Shown one piece after another: positions 51,145-60,803 of a DNA stretch of 64,000 nucleotides. The position numbers and the translations under genes were made by a program. Source of the DNA: Alloalcanivorax marinus (GTDB taxonomy: Bacteria; Pseudomonadota; Gammaproteobacteria; Pseudomonadales; Alcanivoracaceae); NCBI RefSeq assembly GCF_016906305.1, contig NZ_JADDOL010000004.1, forward strand, positions 230,139 through 294,138. The letters are read 5' to 3'. Numbering within the stretch: the first letter of the stretch is position 1; every line of letters begins with the position of its first letter. Below the pieces are notes generated by a model. The model ran no database searches. It was not told the origin of the DNA and saw only the letters and a program-made list of their open reading frames with translations.

Positions 51145-52311
51145 CTAGTGGTTGTGCACGCTGAAGCCGGCCTTGGCCTGCTCGCTGGCAAGAAAGAAGG
51201 CGCCCTCGGTGACCACCGGGGTGCCGGCCTCCAGGCCGCTGATCCGGCGCAGCCCGTCGAGGCTGTCCAGGGCGGTGATCTCGATCGCCCGGTAGCGCCC
51301 GGGGCCGGCCTCCACGAACACCTGCCAGTCGCCGTCCGGTCCCCGGGTGAGTGCGGTCTCCGGCACCACCAGAGCGTCTTCCGGCAACGGCAGTTCCAGG
51401 GTCACGTCGGCGAACATGCCCGGGTGCAGCAGATGGTCCTTATTCGGCACCGCCACCCGCACCTGCAGGGTGCGGGTCACCGGGTCCAGGCGATGGCCGG
51501 CCTGGATCACCTCGCCGTCCACCCGCGCTTCGCCCACCCGCACGCGGGCCGGCGTGCCGGCGGGCACGGTCAGCCCCGGCCGGGGCGGCAGCGCGGCCTC
51601 GGCCCACAGGGTCGCCTCATCCACCAGGGTCACCAGGGATTGCCCGGCGGTCAGCCACTGCCCTTGCTGGAAGGCATCGGTGAGCACCAGGCCATCGTCC
51701 GGGGCGCGCAGGGTATAGACGCCAGGGTCCGCCTCGCCCTTTTCCAGCGCGGTCAGGTCCGCGTCGCTGAGCCCGTAGCCCGACGCCCGGGCACGCAGGG
51801 ACTGGTAGCGGCCGCGCACCGCCAGGTAGCGCTGGTTGCCCACGGTGCGCTGGCCCAGCGCGCGGACCCGGCGCCACTCGTCGGCGGCGGCCAGCAGGTC
51901 GCTTTGCAGCTCGGCCATCACCGGGCTGAACAGGGTGGCGATGGCGTCGCCCCGCCGGACGTGGGCGCCCAGGGTGACGCGCCGTTCGCGCACCTGGGAA
52001 TCCACCCGCACCGGCACCACCCAGGTGCGGTACTGGTCACTGGTGATCTCCGCCGGCACCGTCAGCCGGCGGCTCAGGCCGGGGCGCGGCGCCACCGGCA
52101 CCACCTTCAGCCCGAGCATGGCGCGCTGGGCCTCGTTGAGCGTGAGGACGGCGGCCTCCTCATCATGGTCGTGGTCGCCCGCTTCGGCGTCGGTCCGTTG
52201 CTGGCCGGCCGCTTCGGCGGTGTCGTGGTCGTGGTCTTCCCCGTGGGGCCCGGCCAGGGCGGTACAGGCCGGCCCCAGGGTCAGAGCCAGCAGCATCAGA
52301 AAGGTCTTCAT
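51145..52311 (-). CDS. CzcB/CusB-family periplasmic adaptor, second copy
   Basis: A 388-residue adaptor with a signal peptide (FLMLLALTLGPACTALA) and a His/Asp-rich N-terminus (GPHGEDHDHDTAEAAG, GDHDHDEEAAV) that should bind metal. Lipoyl, hairpin and barrel domains follow (VRVDSQVRERRVTLGAHVRR). The C-terminus ends in FSVHNH. The ATG overlaps the upstream OMF gene by 4 nt, which fixes the start at MKTFLML. It couples the pump to its outer-membrane channel. Confidence 0.9.
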   Translation of the reverse strand: MKTFLMLLALTLGPACTALAGPHGEDHDHDTAEAAGQQRTDAEAGDHDHDEEAAVLTLNEAQRAMLGLKVVPVAPRPGLSRRLTVPAEITSDQYRTWVVPVRVDSQVRERRVTLGAHVRRGDAIATLFSPVMAELQSDLLAAADEWRRVRALGQRTVGNQRYLAVRGRYQSLRARASGYGLSDADLTALEKGEADPGVYTLRAPDDGLVLTDAFQQGQWLTAGQSLVTLVDEATLWAEAALPPRPGLTVPAGTPARVRVGEARVDGEVIQAGHRLDPVTRTLQVRVAVPNKDHLLHPGMFADVTLELPLPEDALVVPETALTRGPDGDWQVFVEAGPGRYRAIEITALDSLDGLRRISGLEAGTPVVTEGAFFLASEQAKAGFSVHNH

Positions 52312-53582
52312 GGCGTGGTTCCTTGGTGGTCGGCGGAGGGAGGAAACCCGGCGGCGGAGCGCGGGTCGGCCAGCTGTTGCAGCCAGCGCTCCAGGCCGGC
52401 GCTCTGGTCGAGCCAATGCACCCAGGCAAGCTGCATGGCGCGGCGCAATGCCACCCCGGCCAGCCGGGTCTCGAGACGCTGGTCCAGGGCCCGCAGGTAG
52501 TCCTGCGTGGTCAGTTCCCCCTGGCGCCAAACCCGCTCCAGCAGCTCGCTGCTGTCCGCCAGTGGCGGCCCGGCCAGGTCTTGCCACTGGCGCCAGCGTT
52601 CGTGCCGCTGACGGTAGTCCTCCAGCGCCCCTTCCAGACCGGCCAGCAGGTCGTTGCGGGTTTTCTCCAGCAGCGCCCGGCGCCGCTCCACCCCGGCCAG
52701 GGCGGCCTGGTATTCCGGGGCACCGGTATTGAACAGCGGTAACGGCAGGGAAAAATCCAGCCCCCACAGGTTCTCGTCGCCCTCACGGCCGACGCGCAGC
52801 CCCAGGGTCGGGTCGGTGCGGCGCCCCTTGCGGTCGCGCTCGGCGGCGCGGCCGGCCAGGGCCAGCTGCCCCTCCGCCAGACGCAGGTCGTAGCTGGCGG
52901 CAAGGCGCGCGGCCGGATCCGGCTCGCCGTCCAGCGGGCGCCACCAATCAGCGGCGGGCAGTGGCCGGCCCGGGGCGCTGACCGCCAGTTGCCGGCGCAG
53001 CGTCACCCTGGCCTCGGTGGCCGCGCTTTCCGCCTCGGCCAGCTCACGCTGAACCCGCGCCAGGGACAGGTAGGCCAGGGAGGCGTCCACCCGGCCCAGG
53101 TCGCCGCTGCGCTCGCGGCGGCGCACCAGTTCGATCAGCCGCCCCAGGCGCTGCTCCTGTTCCCGCGCCGCCGCCAGCCGTTCGCGGGCGGCGTCGAAGC
53201 GTATCAGGGCGCCCAGGGCGGTGGCGGCCAGCCGGGCCCGGGCCTTATCGCCGCGCACCTCGGCCAGCTCGGCGGCCACCTGGCCGAGACGCTGGCCGGC
53301 GCGGCCCTTGCCGGACCAGTCCAGGGTCTGGCTGACGCCCACGGTGCGGGTGGTCTCGGCGCTGTTTTCGTAGCCGATGTTCAGTTCAGGGTTATAGAGC
53401 GGTTCGGCCAGGGCCCGGCTTTCCGCCCGGTCGGCCTCCACCTTCGCCGCGATGGCGCCGCTGGCGGGCAGGTCGGCCAGTTGCCGCCGCAGCCATTGCG
53501 CCCAGCCGCCGGCGTCGGCACCGGCCTGGGCCGCGCACACCATAAGCGCCAGCCCCAGGCCGTATACCCGGAGTATTTTCAT
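52308..53582 (-). CDS. CzcC/CusC-family outer-membrane factor, second copy
   Basis: A 424-residue TolC-fold protein with a signal peptide (YGLGLALMVCAAQAGA). Long helical repeats carry YNPELNIGYENSAET and VGVSQTLDWSGKGRA, typical of CzcC-like channels. The adaptor and pump genes follow, forming a tripartite envelope-spanning pump. A 49-nt gap separates it from the small His/Cys gene upstream. Confidence 0.9.
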   Translation of the reverse strand: MKILRVYGLGLALMVCAAQAGADAGGWAQWLRRQLADLPASGAIAAKVEADRAESRALAEPLYNPELNIGYENSAETTRTVGVSQTLDWSGKGRAGQRLGQVAAELAEVRGDKARARLAATALGALIRFDAARERLAAAREQEQRLGRLIELVRRRERSGDLGRVDASLAYLSLARVQRELAEAESAATEARVTLRRQLAVSAPGRPLPAADWWRPLDGEPDPAARLAASYDLRLAEGQLALAGRAAERDRKGRRTDPTLGLRVGREGDENLWGLDFSLPLPLFNTGAPEYQAALAGVERRRALLEKTRNDLLAGLEGALEDYRQRHERWRQWQDLAGPPLADSSELLERVWRQGELTTQDYLRALDQRLETRLAGVALRRAMQLAWVHWLDQSAGLERWLQQLADPRSAAGFPPSADHQGTTP

Positions 53583-53631
53583 GGGATTGCTCCTCGTTAA
53601 CGGAAGAACGCGGGCGATGGCCCGCGGTGAA

Positions 53632-53970
53632 CTACACCGTCAGCGAGGCAATGGGAGGGCGGTAGGGGCCGAAAGCCGGAGCCGGGGGCAACGGCGGCGC
53701 CGGTGTGTTGGTCAGGGTGGGCGCCGGGGCCGGGGGCGCCGGCAGCACCGCCAGCGGCGACACGAAGCCGTGGCACTGGCAGCAATGGGAAGGCTGGGAG
53801 AGGCGTTCCCCGCCGGCGTCGGCATGGGCCAGGGCGTGATCGGCCCCGACGCTCAGCACCGCGTCACCGGCATGGCTGAGCCGGTGTTCGTGCACGCCCA
53901 CGTCCGCCACCAGCACGTGCAGGCTGGTGAGGCAAAGGAGTGCATAGACGAAAACACGAAAACGGGGCAT
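53632..53970 (-). CDS. Small exported His/Cys protein heading the second czc operon
   Basis: A 112-residue protein with a signal peptide (VYALLCLTSLHVLVADVG) and a mature part with scattered His (VHEHRLSHAGD, HALAHAD) and the motif PSHCCQCHGF, then a Pro-rich tail. It resembles DUF2946/CzcI-type metal proteins in position and composition. It is paralogous in role, not clearly in sequence, to the one heading the first czc operon. Confidence 0.7.
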   Translation of the reverse strand: MPRFRVFVYALLCLTSLHVLVADVGVHEHRLSHAGDAVLSVGADHALAHADAGGERLSQPSHCCQCHGFVSPLAVLPAPPAPAPTLTNTPAPPLPPAPAFGPYRPPIASLTV

Positions 53971-54000
53971 CGGTACCGGTCACGGCCATTAATCCCGGGC

Positions 54001-54029
54001 AGTATAGGCACCCCGTCCGGCCACCGCAA
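54001..54029 (-). promoter_or_regulatory. Promoter of the second czc operon
   Basis: TTGCGG (54024-54029) and TATACT (54001-54006) with a 17-bp spacer on the minus strand, 30 nt before the first ATG. A direct repeat TTTGCGATTTGCGG overlaps the -35 side and could be a regulator site. Confidence 0.6.
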
Positions 54030-54208
54030 ATCGCAAACCGCTTGGCAGGGCGAGAGAGCTAGTAGTAAGTTCTTAGTCAGAGGTGAAACATCGGTGAGAA
54101 GGCGGTGATTTTGCACGCTTTGGCGCTCATAATATCGCCAGCCCGGGGACAACGATGACAACACAGCCAACAACCACTCCGCACCGGGACGCATAAGGGG
54201 GAAGTACC

Positions 54209-54658
54209 GTGTACCGCATCATGGTCGTGGACGACGAAGACTACATTCTCAAGGCGCTGCGCCGCGTCATGGCGGCCCGCGAGGACTGGGAGGTGGAAAC
54301 CTTCACCGACCCGGCCCAGGCCCTGCGCCGTGCCCGCACCACCATCTTCGACGCGGTGATCACCGACTACCGCATGCCCGAGGTGGACGGCATCGAGCTG
54401 CTGCAGGCGTTCCGCGAGATGCAGCCGGACACCATCCGCATTCTGTTGACCGGCGTGATCGACATCGACACCCTGATGTCCGCCATCAACCAGGCCAGCG
54501 CCTTCCGCTTCGTCCCCAAACCGTGGGAAGACGAGCAGCTGATCCAGTGCGTGGAGGAAGGGCTCAAGTTTCGCGACGTGCTGTTGGAGAACAAGATTCT
54601 GGCCCAAACCGTGCGCGACCAGCGCGAGGCACTGAAGAGCATGGGCTACGACGGCTGA
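54209..54658 (+). CDS. Response regulator receiver protein (RpfG/HupR-like receiver only)
   Basis: A 149-residue single receiver domain with acidic pair Asp8-Asp9, phosphoacceptor Asp53 (VITDYRMPEVD), the Thr in LLTGV and Lys104 in FVPKPWEDEQ. The KPW motif is typical of receivers in RpfG- and HupR-type regulators. A C-terminal helix (ENKILAQTVRDQREALKS) follows, but no DNA-binding or enzymatic output domain is present. It is first of a three-gene unit with a histidine kinase (30-nt gap) and a Cys-rich protein. Confidence 0.88.
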   Translation: MYRIMVVDDEDYILKALRRVMAAREDWEVETFTDPAQALRRARTTIFDAVITDYRMPEVDGIELLQAFREMQPDTIRILLTGVIDIDTLMSAINQASAFRFVPKPWEDEQLIQCVEEGLKFRDVLLENKILAQTVRDQREALKSMGYDG

Positions 54659-54688
54659 CCAGCCACGCCGGCAAGGGGGTAACGGCGC

Positions 54689-56149
54689 ATGGATTTGTTT
54701 CAGGGGTTAACGGGGCCGTTCGCCGGCATGGGCAGCCAGGGGCTGTTTCTGGTGTCGTCCACCCTGATCCTGCTGATCATCGTGTTCTTTCTGTACAAGA
54801 CCTACCGCGCCTCGATGAGCGTGGAGGCCAAGCTGGCCGAGTTTTCCTCGCTCAGCCAGAGCAGTTTCGGCCGCAAGCTGCGTCTCATCGAGGTCAACGC
54901 CGACGAGTACAAACTCAACAAGAAGGTGCTCGGGCCGCTGGCACGCATCATCGATGAATACTGCGTGCTGACCACCGACACCAAGGGCGTGATCACCTTC
55001 GCCAACGACAGTTTCCTGACCCTGGGCGGTTTCCAGTTCCGCGACCTGGTGGGCCAGCACGAGAGCATGCACCACCCGGTGGACCACCCGGAGCTGGAGG
55101 CGCACTTCATGCGCAGCGATCAGGCCCGCCGTGGCGTTTGGAACGGTGAGGTCTGCTGCCGCTCGAAAAACGGCGACCTGTACTGGGTGAACATGTTCCT
55201 GTTTCCGCTCTCGTACATCACCGACGAGGACGACGGCTACATCTACTTCGGCACCGACATCACCCAAATCAAGGCGCAGAACAGCGAGTTGATCCAGGCG
55301 GTGCGCGATAAGGAACAGAAGATCAATCAGGTGGAGTCGATGCTGCTGCACTCGGAGAAGATGGCGTCGCTGGGCACTATTTCCGCGGGCATCGCCCACG
55401 AGATCAACAGCCCCATCGCTTTCGTGTCCGCCAACCTGCGCCGCTGCGAACAGTATCTGGACGGGCTCGCCTCGGTGATCCAGGGGCTGCGCCGGCGCAT
55501 CGACCCCCAGCGCTTCGAGCAATTCCTGCAGACCGAAAAATCCCTGACCCTGAACGTGCGGTCCCTGGAAATGGTATTGCAGGACCATCCGGCGCTGATG
55601 CGAGAAACCGCCGAGGGCATCGAACGCATCAAGAAGATCATTCGCGACCTCAAGCATTTTTCCTACAATAAGCAGGAGGATTTCGCGCCGGTGGACGTGG
55701 CCCGCTGCGTGAACGTGGCCCTGAGCCTGGCCGGCCACGAACTGCGCAACCGGGTCGGCGTGCGCCTGGAGATCGATGCGGACCTGCCCCGGGTGAACGG
55801 CTCCGAGAGCCAGCTCTCCCAGGTGTTCATGAACCTGCTGGTGAACGCCGCCCAGGCCATCGAGGGACGCGGCGAGATCGTCATCGACGCCGGCGTCGAC
55901 GAGCACTGGTACCGGATCTCGGTGAGCGACAACGGCAGCGGCATCGCCGAGGAGCAGCTGTCACAGATCTTCGAGCCGTTCTTCACCACCAAGCCGATCG
56001 GCAAGGGCACCGGGCTGGGCCTGTCCATCTCCCAGGACATCATCCTGCGCCACGGCGGCACCCTGACCGTGGAAAGCACCCCCGGCCAGGGCACCCGCTT
56101 CGACATCCGCCTGCCGCTGGCGCAGCAGGGCCAGGCCCATGCAGCCTGA
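54689..56149 (+). CDS. PAS-domain sensor histidine kinase
   Basis: A 486-residue kinase. One N-terminal membrane helix (about 20-36, [19 protein letters not shown]) has almost no periplasmic part, so sensing is probably cytoplasmic. A PAS domain (about 88-190, [20 protein letters not shown]) is followed by a coiled coil, HisKA-like His237 ([12 protein letters not shown]) and an HATPase domain with [12 protein letters not shown] and [10 protein letters not shown]. It resembles NtrB-like and chemosensory-associated PAS kinases. It likely phosphorylates the receiver encoded upstream; its stop overlaps the next gene by 11 nt. Confidence 0.9.
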   Translation: MDLFQGLTGPFAGMGSQGLFLVSSTLILLIIVFFLYKTYRASMSVEAKLAEFSSLSQSSFGRKLRLIEVNADEYKLNKKVLGPLARIIDEYCVLTTDTKGVITFANDSFLTLGGFQFRDLVGQHESMHHPVDHPELEAHFMRSDQARRGVWNGEVCCRSKNGDLYWVNMFLFPLSYITDEDDGYIYFGTDITQIKAQNSELIQAVRDKEQKINQVESMLLHSEKMASLGTISAGIAHEINSPIAFVSANLRRCEQYLDGLASVIQGLRRRIDPQRFEQFLQTEKSLTLNVRSLEMVLQDHPALMRETAEGIERIKKIIRDLKHFSYNKQEDFAPVDVARCVNVALSLAGHELRNRVGVRLEIDADLPRVNGSESQLSQVFMNLLVNAAQAIEGRGEIVIDAGVDEHWYRISVSDNGSGIAEEQLSQIFEPFFTTKPIGKGTGLGLSISQDIILRHGGTLTVESTPGQGTRFDIRLPLAQQGQAHAA

Positions 56150-56849
56150 TCTGCGCTATCACTTCTTGCCGGAAGGGCGTCCGCCGGTGCACGTTACCCT
56201 GGCCCTGTCGCCCATCGGGCACGGACTGGCGGTGCCGGACGATTTCGAACCCCCGGCCTGGGCGCGGCTGGAACACCACCAGTGCGCCCATTGTCCCCTG
56301 GACCCCGCCGAGCACCGCCACTGCCCGATTGCCCGTAACCTGGCGTTCGCCCTGCCCGAGCGCAATCTGGGCGAGTCGTTCGAGACCCTGCAATTACGGG
56401 TGGAAAACGGCCAGCGGGAATACCACGCCCAGACCACCGTGCAACGGGCGCTCAGTTCCCTGTTCGGCCTGGTGTGCGCGCTCAGCGATTGCCCCCACAC
56501 CCGCTTTCTGCGCCCCATGGCGCTGTTTCATCTGCCGGTGAGCAATGAAACCGAGACCCTCGCCCGCACCGTGGGCTTCTATCTGCTCAGCCGCTATCTG
56601 CAGCGCCGCCCGCACCAGGACATGTCCCTGGATCTGGACGATCTGCGCCAGGCCTATCACAACCTGGGCGAACTGAACCGCAGCTTCGTCAACCGGCTGC
56701 GCGGCGACGATTCCGACGCGCCGCTCAACGCCATGATCCTGCTGCACGTGCTGTCCAAGGACGTGAACTGGGAGATCGAGGATCAGCTCGATGCCCTGGC
56801 CACGCTGTTCGCCCAGGCCACCGGCGACAGCGGCCCGGGAATGCAGTAA
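56139..56849 (+). CDS. Conserved hypothetical with N-terminal Cys/His cluster, partner of a two-component pair
   Basis: A 236-residue soluble protein of unknown function. Residues 46-63 hold a compact Cys/His cluster (HHQCAHCP at 46-53, then HRHCPIA at 59-65) that could bind zinc or an Fe-S cluster. The rest is helical and acidic with no recognised domain and no membrane segment. Its start overlaps the kinase gene by 11 nt, indicating translational coupling, so it may be the output or a metal/redox sensor of that pathway. Function is inferred from context only. Confidence 0.7.
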   Translation: MQPDLRYHFLPEGRPPVHVTLALSPIGHGLAVPDDFEPPAWARLEHHQCAHCPLDPAEHRHCPIARNLAFALPERNLGESFETLQLRVENGQREYHAQTTVQRALSSLFGLVCALSDCPHTRFLRPMALFHLPVSNETETLARTVGFYLLSRYLQRRPHQDMSLDLDDLRQAYHNLGELNRSFVNRLRGDDSDAPLNAMILLHVLSKDVNWEIEDQLDALATLFAQATGDSGPGMQ

Positions 56850-56887
56850 CGTCCCGTCCATCGTTTGACTCACACGGGACCATAACA

Positions 56888-57649
56888 ATGAAACTGAAGA
56901 ATGCCGTCGCCTTGATCACCGGTTCGTCCTCCGGCATCGGTGCCGCCACCGCGCGCCTGTTCGCCGAGCAAGGCTGTCATGTGGTGATCAACTACAGCCG
57001 CAACGAGGACGGCGCCCGCGCCGTGGCCCGGGACTGCGAGGCCCATGGCGTGCGCGCCCTGGTGGTACAGGCCGACGTGGCCGACGACGCCCAGTGCCGG
57101 GCCCTGGTGGACGCCGCCGTGGCGGAGTTCGGCCGTCTCGACGTGCTGGTCAACAACGCCGGCACCACCAAGTTCTGCCCGCACCACGACCTGGACGGCC
57201 TGGACAAGGACGACTTCCTGCGCCTCTACGAAGTGAACACCGTGGGGGCCTACCAGATGACCCGTGCCGCCACGCCCGCCCTGCGCGCCGCCGGCCTGGC
57301 CCACGTGGTCAACATGGCGTCCATCGCCGGGCTGGCCGGGGTGGGCAGCTCCATCGCCTACGCCGCGTCCAAGGGCGCCCTGCTGACCATGACCAAGTCC
57401 CTGGCCCGGGTGCTCGGCCCGGAAGTGCGCGTCAACGCCATCTGCCCGGGTTTCGTGCAGGGCGAGTGGCTGGAGAAGGGCCTGGGCAAGGAGGCCTATG
57501 ACAAGATGCTGAGCAAGACCAAGGCCGGCGCCGCCCTGCACGACGCCGCCTCTCCGGAGACCGTCGCGCAGGCCGTGCTGGGTCTGGTGATCGGCGGTGA
57601 TCTGAGCACCGGCGAAGCGCTGCGCGTGGACGGCGGCGCCCACCTGTAA
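56888..57649 (+). CDS. FabG-like short-chain dehydrogenase/reductase
   Basis: A 253-residue classical SDR with the cofactor motif GSSSGIG near residue 12, NNAG near 90, catalytic Ser in NMASIAG, and YAASK. The C-terminus TGEALRVDGGAHL is of the 3-oxoacyl-ACP reductase type. Arginine-poor cofactor loop (NYSRNEDG) is compatible with NADP. Substrate unknown; it is not in a fatty-acid cluster. Confidence 0.88.
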   Translation: MKLKNAVALITGSSSGIGAATARLFAEQGCHVVINYSRNEDGARAVARDCEAHGVRALVVQADVADDAQCRALVDAAVAEFGRLDVLVNNAGTTKFCPHHDLDGLDKDDFLRLYEVNTVGAYQMTRAATPALRAAGLAHVVNMASIAGLAGVGSSIAYAASKGALLTMTKSLARVLGPEVRVNAICPGFVQGEWLEKGLGKEAYDKMLSKTKAGAALHDAASPETVAQAVLGLVIGGDLSTGEALRVDGGAHL

Positions 57650-57656
57650 AGCGGTC

Positions 57657-57678
57657 GGCGGGCCCCTCCGGGCCCGCC
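57657..57678 (+). terminator. GC-rich hairpin after the SDR gene
   Basis: GGCGGGCCC and its complement form a perfect 9-bp stem with a 4-nt loop, 7 nt after the stop. There is no T tract, so termination would be weak or Rho-assisted. Confidence 0.45.
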
Positions 57679-57853
57679 CTGTCATCGAATCGTCCGCCAT
57701 CGGTAAAACAATCATAAACCTCTCCCTTTAGGCTTCCCGAACCTGAAGCCCGGCGTATGCTGTGGCGCGTTCCTCACGTGCACACCGTTAAGGTTCGCGC
57801 CGTTTCCGGCCCGCGCCGGTGTCCGACTCCGTGAGTCGCCAAGGAGAGCCCCC

Positions 57854-58450
57854 ATGTCCGTGGTCCTGTCCACACCCGCCGCCAGAGCCCTACCGGCGAC
57901 GGCGCCACGCCCCGTCAAGGATGACGCTCCGTTCCAGGGCCTGCTCGTGCCCGGCCTGCACGGCAGCGATGAACACCACTGGCAGAGCCGCTGGCGTCAG
58001 CACATGCCCTGGCTGCACGAGCTGAAAATGGAAGACTGGCGGCAGCCCGATCCGGCGCTGTGGGAAAGCGCCCTGGAGCGGGCGCTGGCACCACTGCCGG
58101 AACCGGCGGTGCTGATCGCGCACAGCTTCGGCTGCCTGGCCTGCGCCGGTTACGCGGCCCGACGCCCGGACCGGGTGGCCGGTTTGCTGCTGGTGGCGCC
58201 GGCCTGCCCGGAACCGCTGACGCTGGACGATCCGAGCGGCCCGCTGCCGGTACCGGCCCGGGTGATCGCCAGCACCACCGATCCCTGGATGACCCTGGAC
58301 GACAGCCGGGCCCTGGCGCGCCGCTGGGGCGCGGCCTTTCGCAATGGCGGCGACCTGGGCCACATCAACACCGCCTCCGGCATCGGCGAGTGGCGCCAGG
58401 GGCTGGAGGACCTGCGCTGGCTGCTGACCCAGCGCACCGGCCACGCTTGA
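57854..58450 (+). CDS. RBBP9/YdeN-family alpha/beta hydrolase
   Basis: A 198-residue serine hydrolase of the RBBP9/YdeN family. The segment VPGLHGSDEHHWQSRW is the family N-terminal signature, the nucleophile lies in IAHSFGCLA, and the C-terminal Asp/His are in STTDPWM and GDLGHINTASG. Unlike short members it has about 27 extra N-terminal residues. Bacterial members are esterases of unknown substrate. A strong terminator overlaps the stop codon. Confidence 0.88.
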   Translation: MSVVLSTPAARALPATAPRPVKDDAPFQGLLVPGLHGSDEHHWQSRWRQHMPWLHELKMEDWRQPDPALWESALERALAPLPEPAVLIAHSFGCLACAGYAARRPDRVAGLLLVAPACPEPLTLDDPSGPLPVPARVIASTTDPWMTLDDSRALARRWGAAFRNGGDLGHINTASGIGEWRQGLEDLRWLLTQRTGHA

Positions 58451-58475
58451 CCCCGGGGCTACCCCGGGGTTTTAT
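58450..58475 (+). terminator. Intrinsic terminator of the hydrolase gene
   Basis: ACCCCGGGG and its exact complement with a CTA loop, followed by TTTATT. The stem begins at the last base of the stop codon. Confidence 0.85.
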
Positions 58476-58484
58476 TCTGAGGCC

Positions 58485-58850
58485 ATGAACGGTGTACGAC
58501 GGGCGATAGGATTACTGGTGCTGATGGGTCTGGGCATATTGCCTCTGGCCATGGGCGCCGCCGTGCCCGCCGCCCACGCCGGCCCGCACCTGGCGGCTCC
58601 GGGCGGCCAGCCCGCTTCCGCCTCGCCCTGTGCCGGCGACGACCATCACCACACCACCACCGCCGGGACCTGCGACCACCACGCCGCCCACTGCCATTGC
58701 CCGCAGGCCTGCCAGGCCACCGGCGTACCGGCCCAGCCGCCGCGACGGCTCACCACCCGCGCCGACCGCGAACCCTCCGTCACGCGCCCCGCCCCGGCCA
58801 CGCTCGGCTTCCCCTCCGCGCCCTGGCGCCCTCCATCCTCACGCTTCTGA
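58485..58850 (+). CDS. His/Cys-rich exported protein before copAB (CopL-like)
   Basis: A 121-residue exported protein with a signal peptide (IGLLVLMGLGILPLAMGAAV) and a metal-binding cluster CAGDDHHHTTTAG followed by CDHHAAHCHCPQAC. This composition and position immediately before copA match CopL-type proteins that help copper induction in Xanthomonas, and the DUF2946-like group. The C-terminal half is Pro/Arg-rich and low complexity. copA starts 54 nt later. Confidence 0.72.
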   Translation: MNGVRRAIGLLVLMGLGILPLAMGAAVPAAHAGPHLAAPGGQPASASPCAGDDHHHTTTAGTCDHHAAHCHCPQACQATGVPAQPPRRLTTRADREPSVTRPAPATLGFPSAPWRPPSSRF

Positions 58851-58904
58851 TTGCCGAAAAACGGGCCTCGAAGAGGCCGGACTCAATGCATCAGGAGCTT
58901 TGCG

Positions 58905-60803
58905 ATGACTTCAAGCACCCCCTCATGGGGCCGGCGCCGTTTTGTCCAGGGCCTGGCCCTGGGTGGCGCCGCCCTGGGCCTGGGGCTTTCGCCCCGGCAA
59001 CTGCTGGCCCGCCAGGGCCAGACCGGCGCCGCCGAACTGAACGGCACGGATTTCCGACTCACCCTGGACAGCGCCCCGGTGAACCTCACCGGCCGGCGCC
59101 GCCCCGCCACCCTGGTCAATGGCAGCCTGCCGGCCCCCACGCTGCGCTGGCGCGAGGGCGACACCGTCACCCTGACGGTGACCAACCGGCTGCCGGAGAC
59201 CAGCTCGATCCACTGGCACGGCCTGCTGCTGCCGTTCCAGATGGACGGCGTGCCCGGCCTGTCCTTCGACGGCATCGCCCCCGGCGAGACCTTCACCTAC
59301 CGGTTCCCGGTGAAGCAGAACGGCACCTACTGGTACCACAGCCATTCCGGTTTCCAGGAGCAGAGCGGCCTGTACGGCGCCATCGTTATCGATCCGGCGG
59401 AACCGGAGCCGCATCCGGTGGACCGGGACTATGTGATGGTGCTCTCGGACTGGAGCGACGAATCGCCGGACCACATTTACGCCACCCTCAAGAAGCTCAG
59501 CCACTACTACAATTTCAACGAACGCACGGTGTTCGACACCCTGCGCGACTTCCGCGAAAAAGGCGTGGCGCAAACGCTCAAGGACCGGCGCATGTGGAAC
59601 ACCATGCGCATGAGCCAGAGCGACCTGGCCGACGTCACCGGCTACACCTATACCTACCTGCTCAACGGCCACGCGCCCAACGGTAACTGGACCGGCCTGT
59701 TCCAGCCCGGCGAGCGGGTTCGGCTGCGTTTTATCAACGCCAGCGCCATGACCTTCTTCGACATCCGTATCCCCGGCCTGGACATGACCGTGGTGGCCAT
59801 GGACGGCCAGCCGGTGAAGCCGGTGCGCTTCCACGAGTGCCGGCTGGGCGTGGCGGAAACCCTGGACGTGATCGTCACCCCGGAGAAAAAGCAGGCGTTC
59901 ACCGTGTTCGCGCAGAGCATCGACCGCTCCGGCTTCGCCCGCGGCACCCTGACTCCGGACCCGGCTCTGCGCGCGGAAGTGCCCGCCATGGACAAGCCGC
60001 CGCTGCTCGGGCACACGGAAATGGGCATGGGCGCCATGGCCGGCATGGATCATGGCGATATGAACCACCGCGACATGAACCATGACGACATGAACCACGG
60101 TTCCATGAGCCACGACACCATGGGGCATGACGACATGGATCACGGCACCTCGCACGGCGCCGCCCACGACCCGGTGCCGCTGGCCACCGTGGCCGGCAAC
60201 CCGGATCTGGCGCCCCGCCACAGCGCCACCGAGCACCTGGACTCCGAATACGGCCCCGGCGTGGACATGCGCGCCCCGGCGCCGGCGGCGATGCTGGATG
60301 ACCCGGGCATCGGGCTGCGCGAGCGGGACTGGAAGGTGCTGACCTACGCGGACCTGGAAACCGCCGGCGGCGCCCCGGACAGCCCCCACCCGGACCGCGA
60401 GATCGTGCTGCATCTGACCGGCAACATGGACCGCTATATGTGGAGCTTCAACGGCATCAAGTTCGCCGACGCCGTGCCTTTGCAGCTGCATCATGGCGAG
60501 CGCGTCCGCATCACCCTGGTCAACGACACCATGATGACCCACCCGATCCACCTGCACGGTCTGTGGAGCGACCTGGAGCTGGGCGAGGGGCGCCTGCTGC
60601 GCAAACACACCCTCACCGTGAAACCCGGCGAGAAGCTCAGTTACCTGGTGCGCGCCGACGCCCTCGGCCGCTGGGCCTATCACTGCCACCTGCTCTACCA
60701 CATGCAGGCGGGCATGTTCCGGGAAGTGCGCGTGGTGGAGGCCGCCGCGCCCGATCACGGCGACCCGCACCACGGCCATCAACACGGGGGGCATCACTCA
60801 TGA
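58905..60803 (+). CDS. copA: Copper resistance multicopper oxidase CopA
   Basis: A 632-residue periplasmic multicopper oxidase exported by Tat (GRRRFVQGLALGGAALG). Three cupredoxin domains carry the copper motifs HWHG, HSHSG, HPIHLHG and the T1-site block HCHLLYHMQAGM near the C-terminus. Residues about 374-418 form a Met/His-rich insert of MNH/MDHG-type repeats that should bind extra copper, and the C-terminus is also His-rich (HHGHQHGGHHS). CopA oxidises Cu(I) and sequesters copper in the periplasm. AGGAG lies 7 nt before the ATG at MTSSTPSW. It overlaps copB by 4 nt. Confidence 0.95.
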   Translation: MTSSTPSWGRRRFVQGLALGGAALGLGLSPRQLLARQGQTGAAELNGTDFRLTLDSAPVNLTGRRRPATLVNGSLPAPTLRWREGDTVTLTVTNRLPETSSIHWHGLLLPFQMDGVPGLSFDGIAPGETFTYRFPVKQNGTYWYHSHSGFQEQSGLYGAIVIDPAEPEPHPVDRDYVMVLSDWSDESPDHIYATLKKLSHYYNFNERTVFDTLRDFREKGVAQTLKDRRMWNTMRMSQSDLADVTGYTYTYLLNGHAPNGNWTGLFQPGERVRLRFINASAMTFFDIRIPGLDMTVVAMDGQPVKPVRFHECRLGVAETLDVIVTPEKKQAFTVFAQSIDRSGFARGTLTPDPALRAEVPAMDKPPLLGHTEMGMGAMAGMDHGDMNHRDMNHDDMNHGSMSHDTMGHDDMDHGTSHGAAHDPVPLATVAGNPDLAPRHSATEHLDSEYGPGVDMRAPAPAAMLDDPGIGLRERDWKVLTYADLETAGGAPDSPHPDREIVLHLTGNMDRYMWSFNGIKFADAVPLQLHHGERVRITLVNDTMMTHPIHLHGLWSDLELGEGRLLRKHTLTVKPGEKLSYLVRADALGRWAYHCHLLYHMQAGMFREVRVVEAAAPDHGDPHHGHQHGGHHS

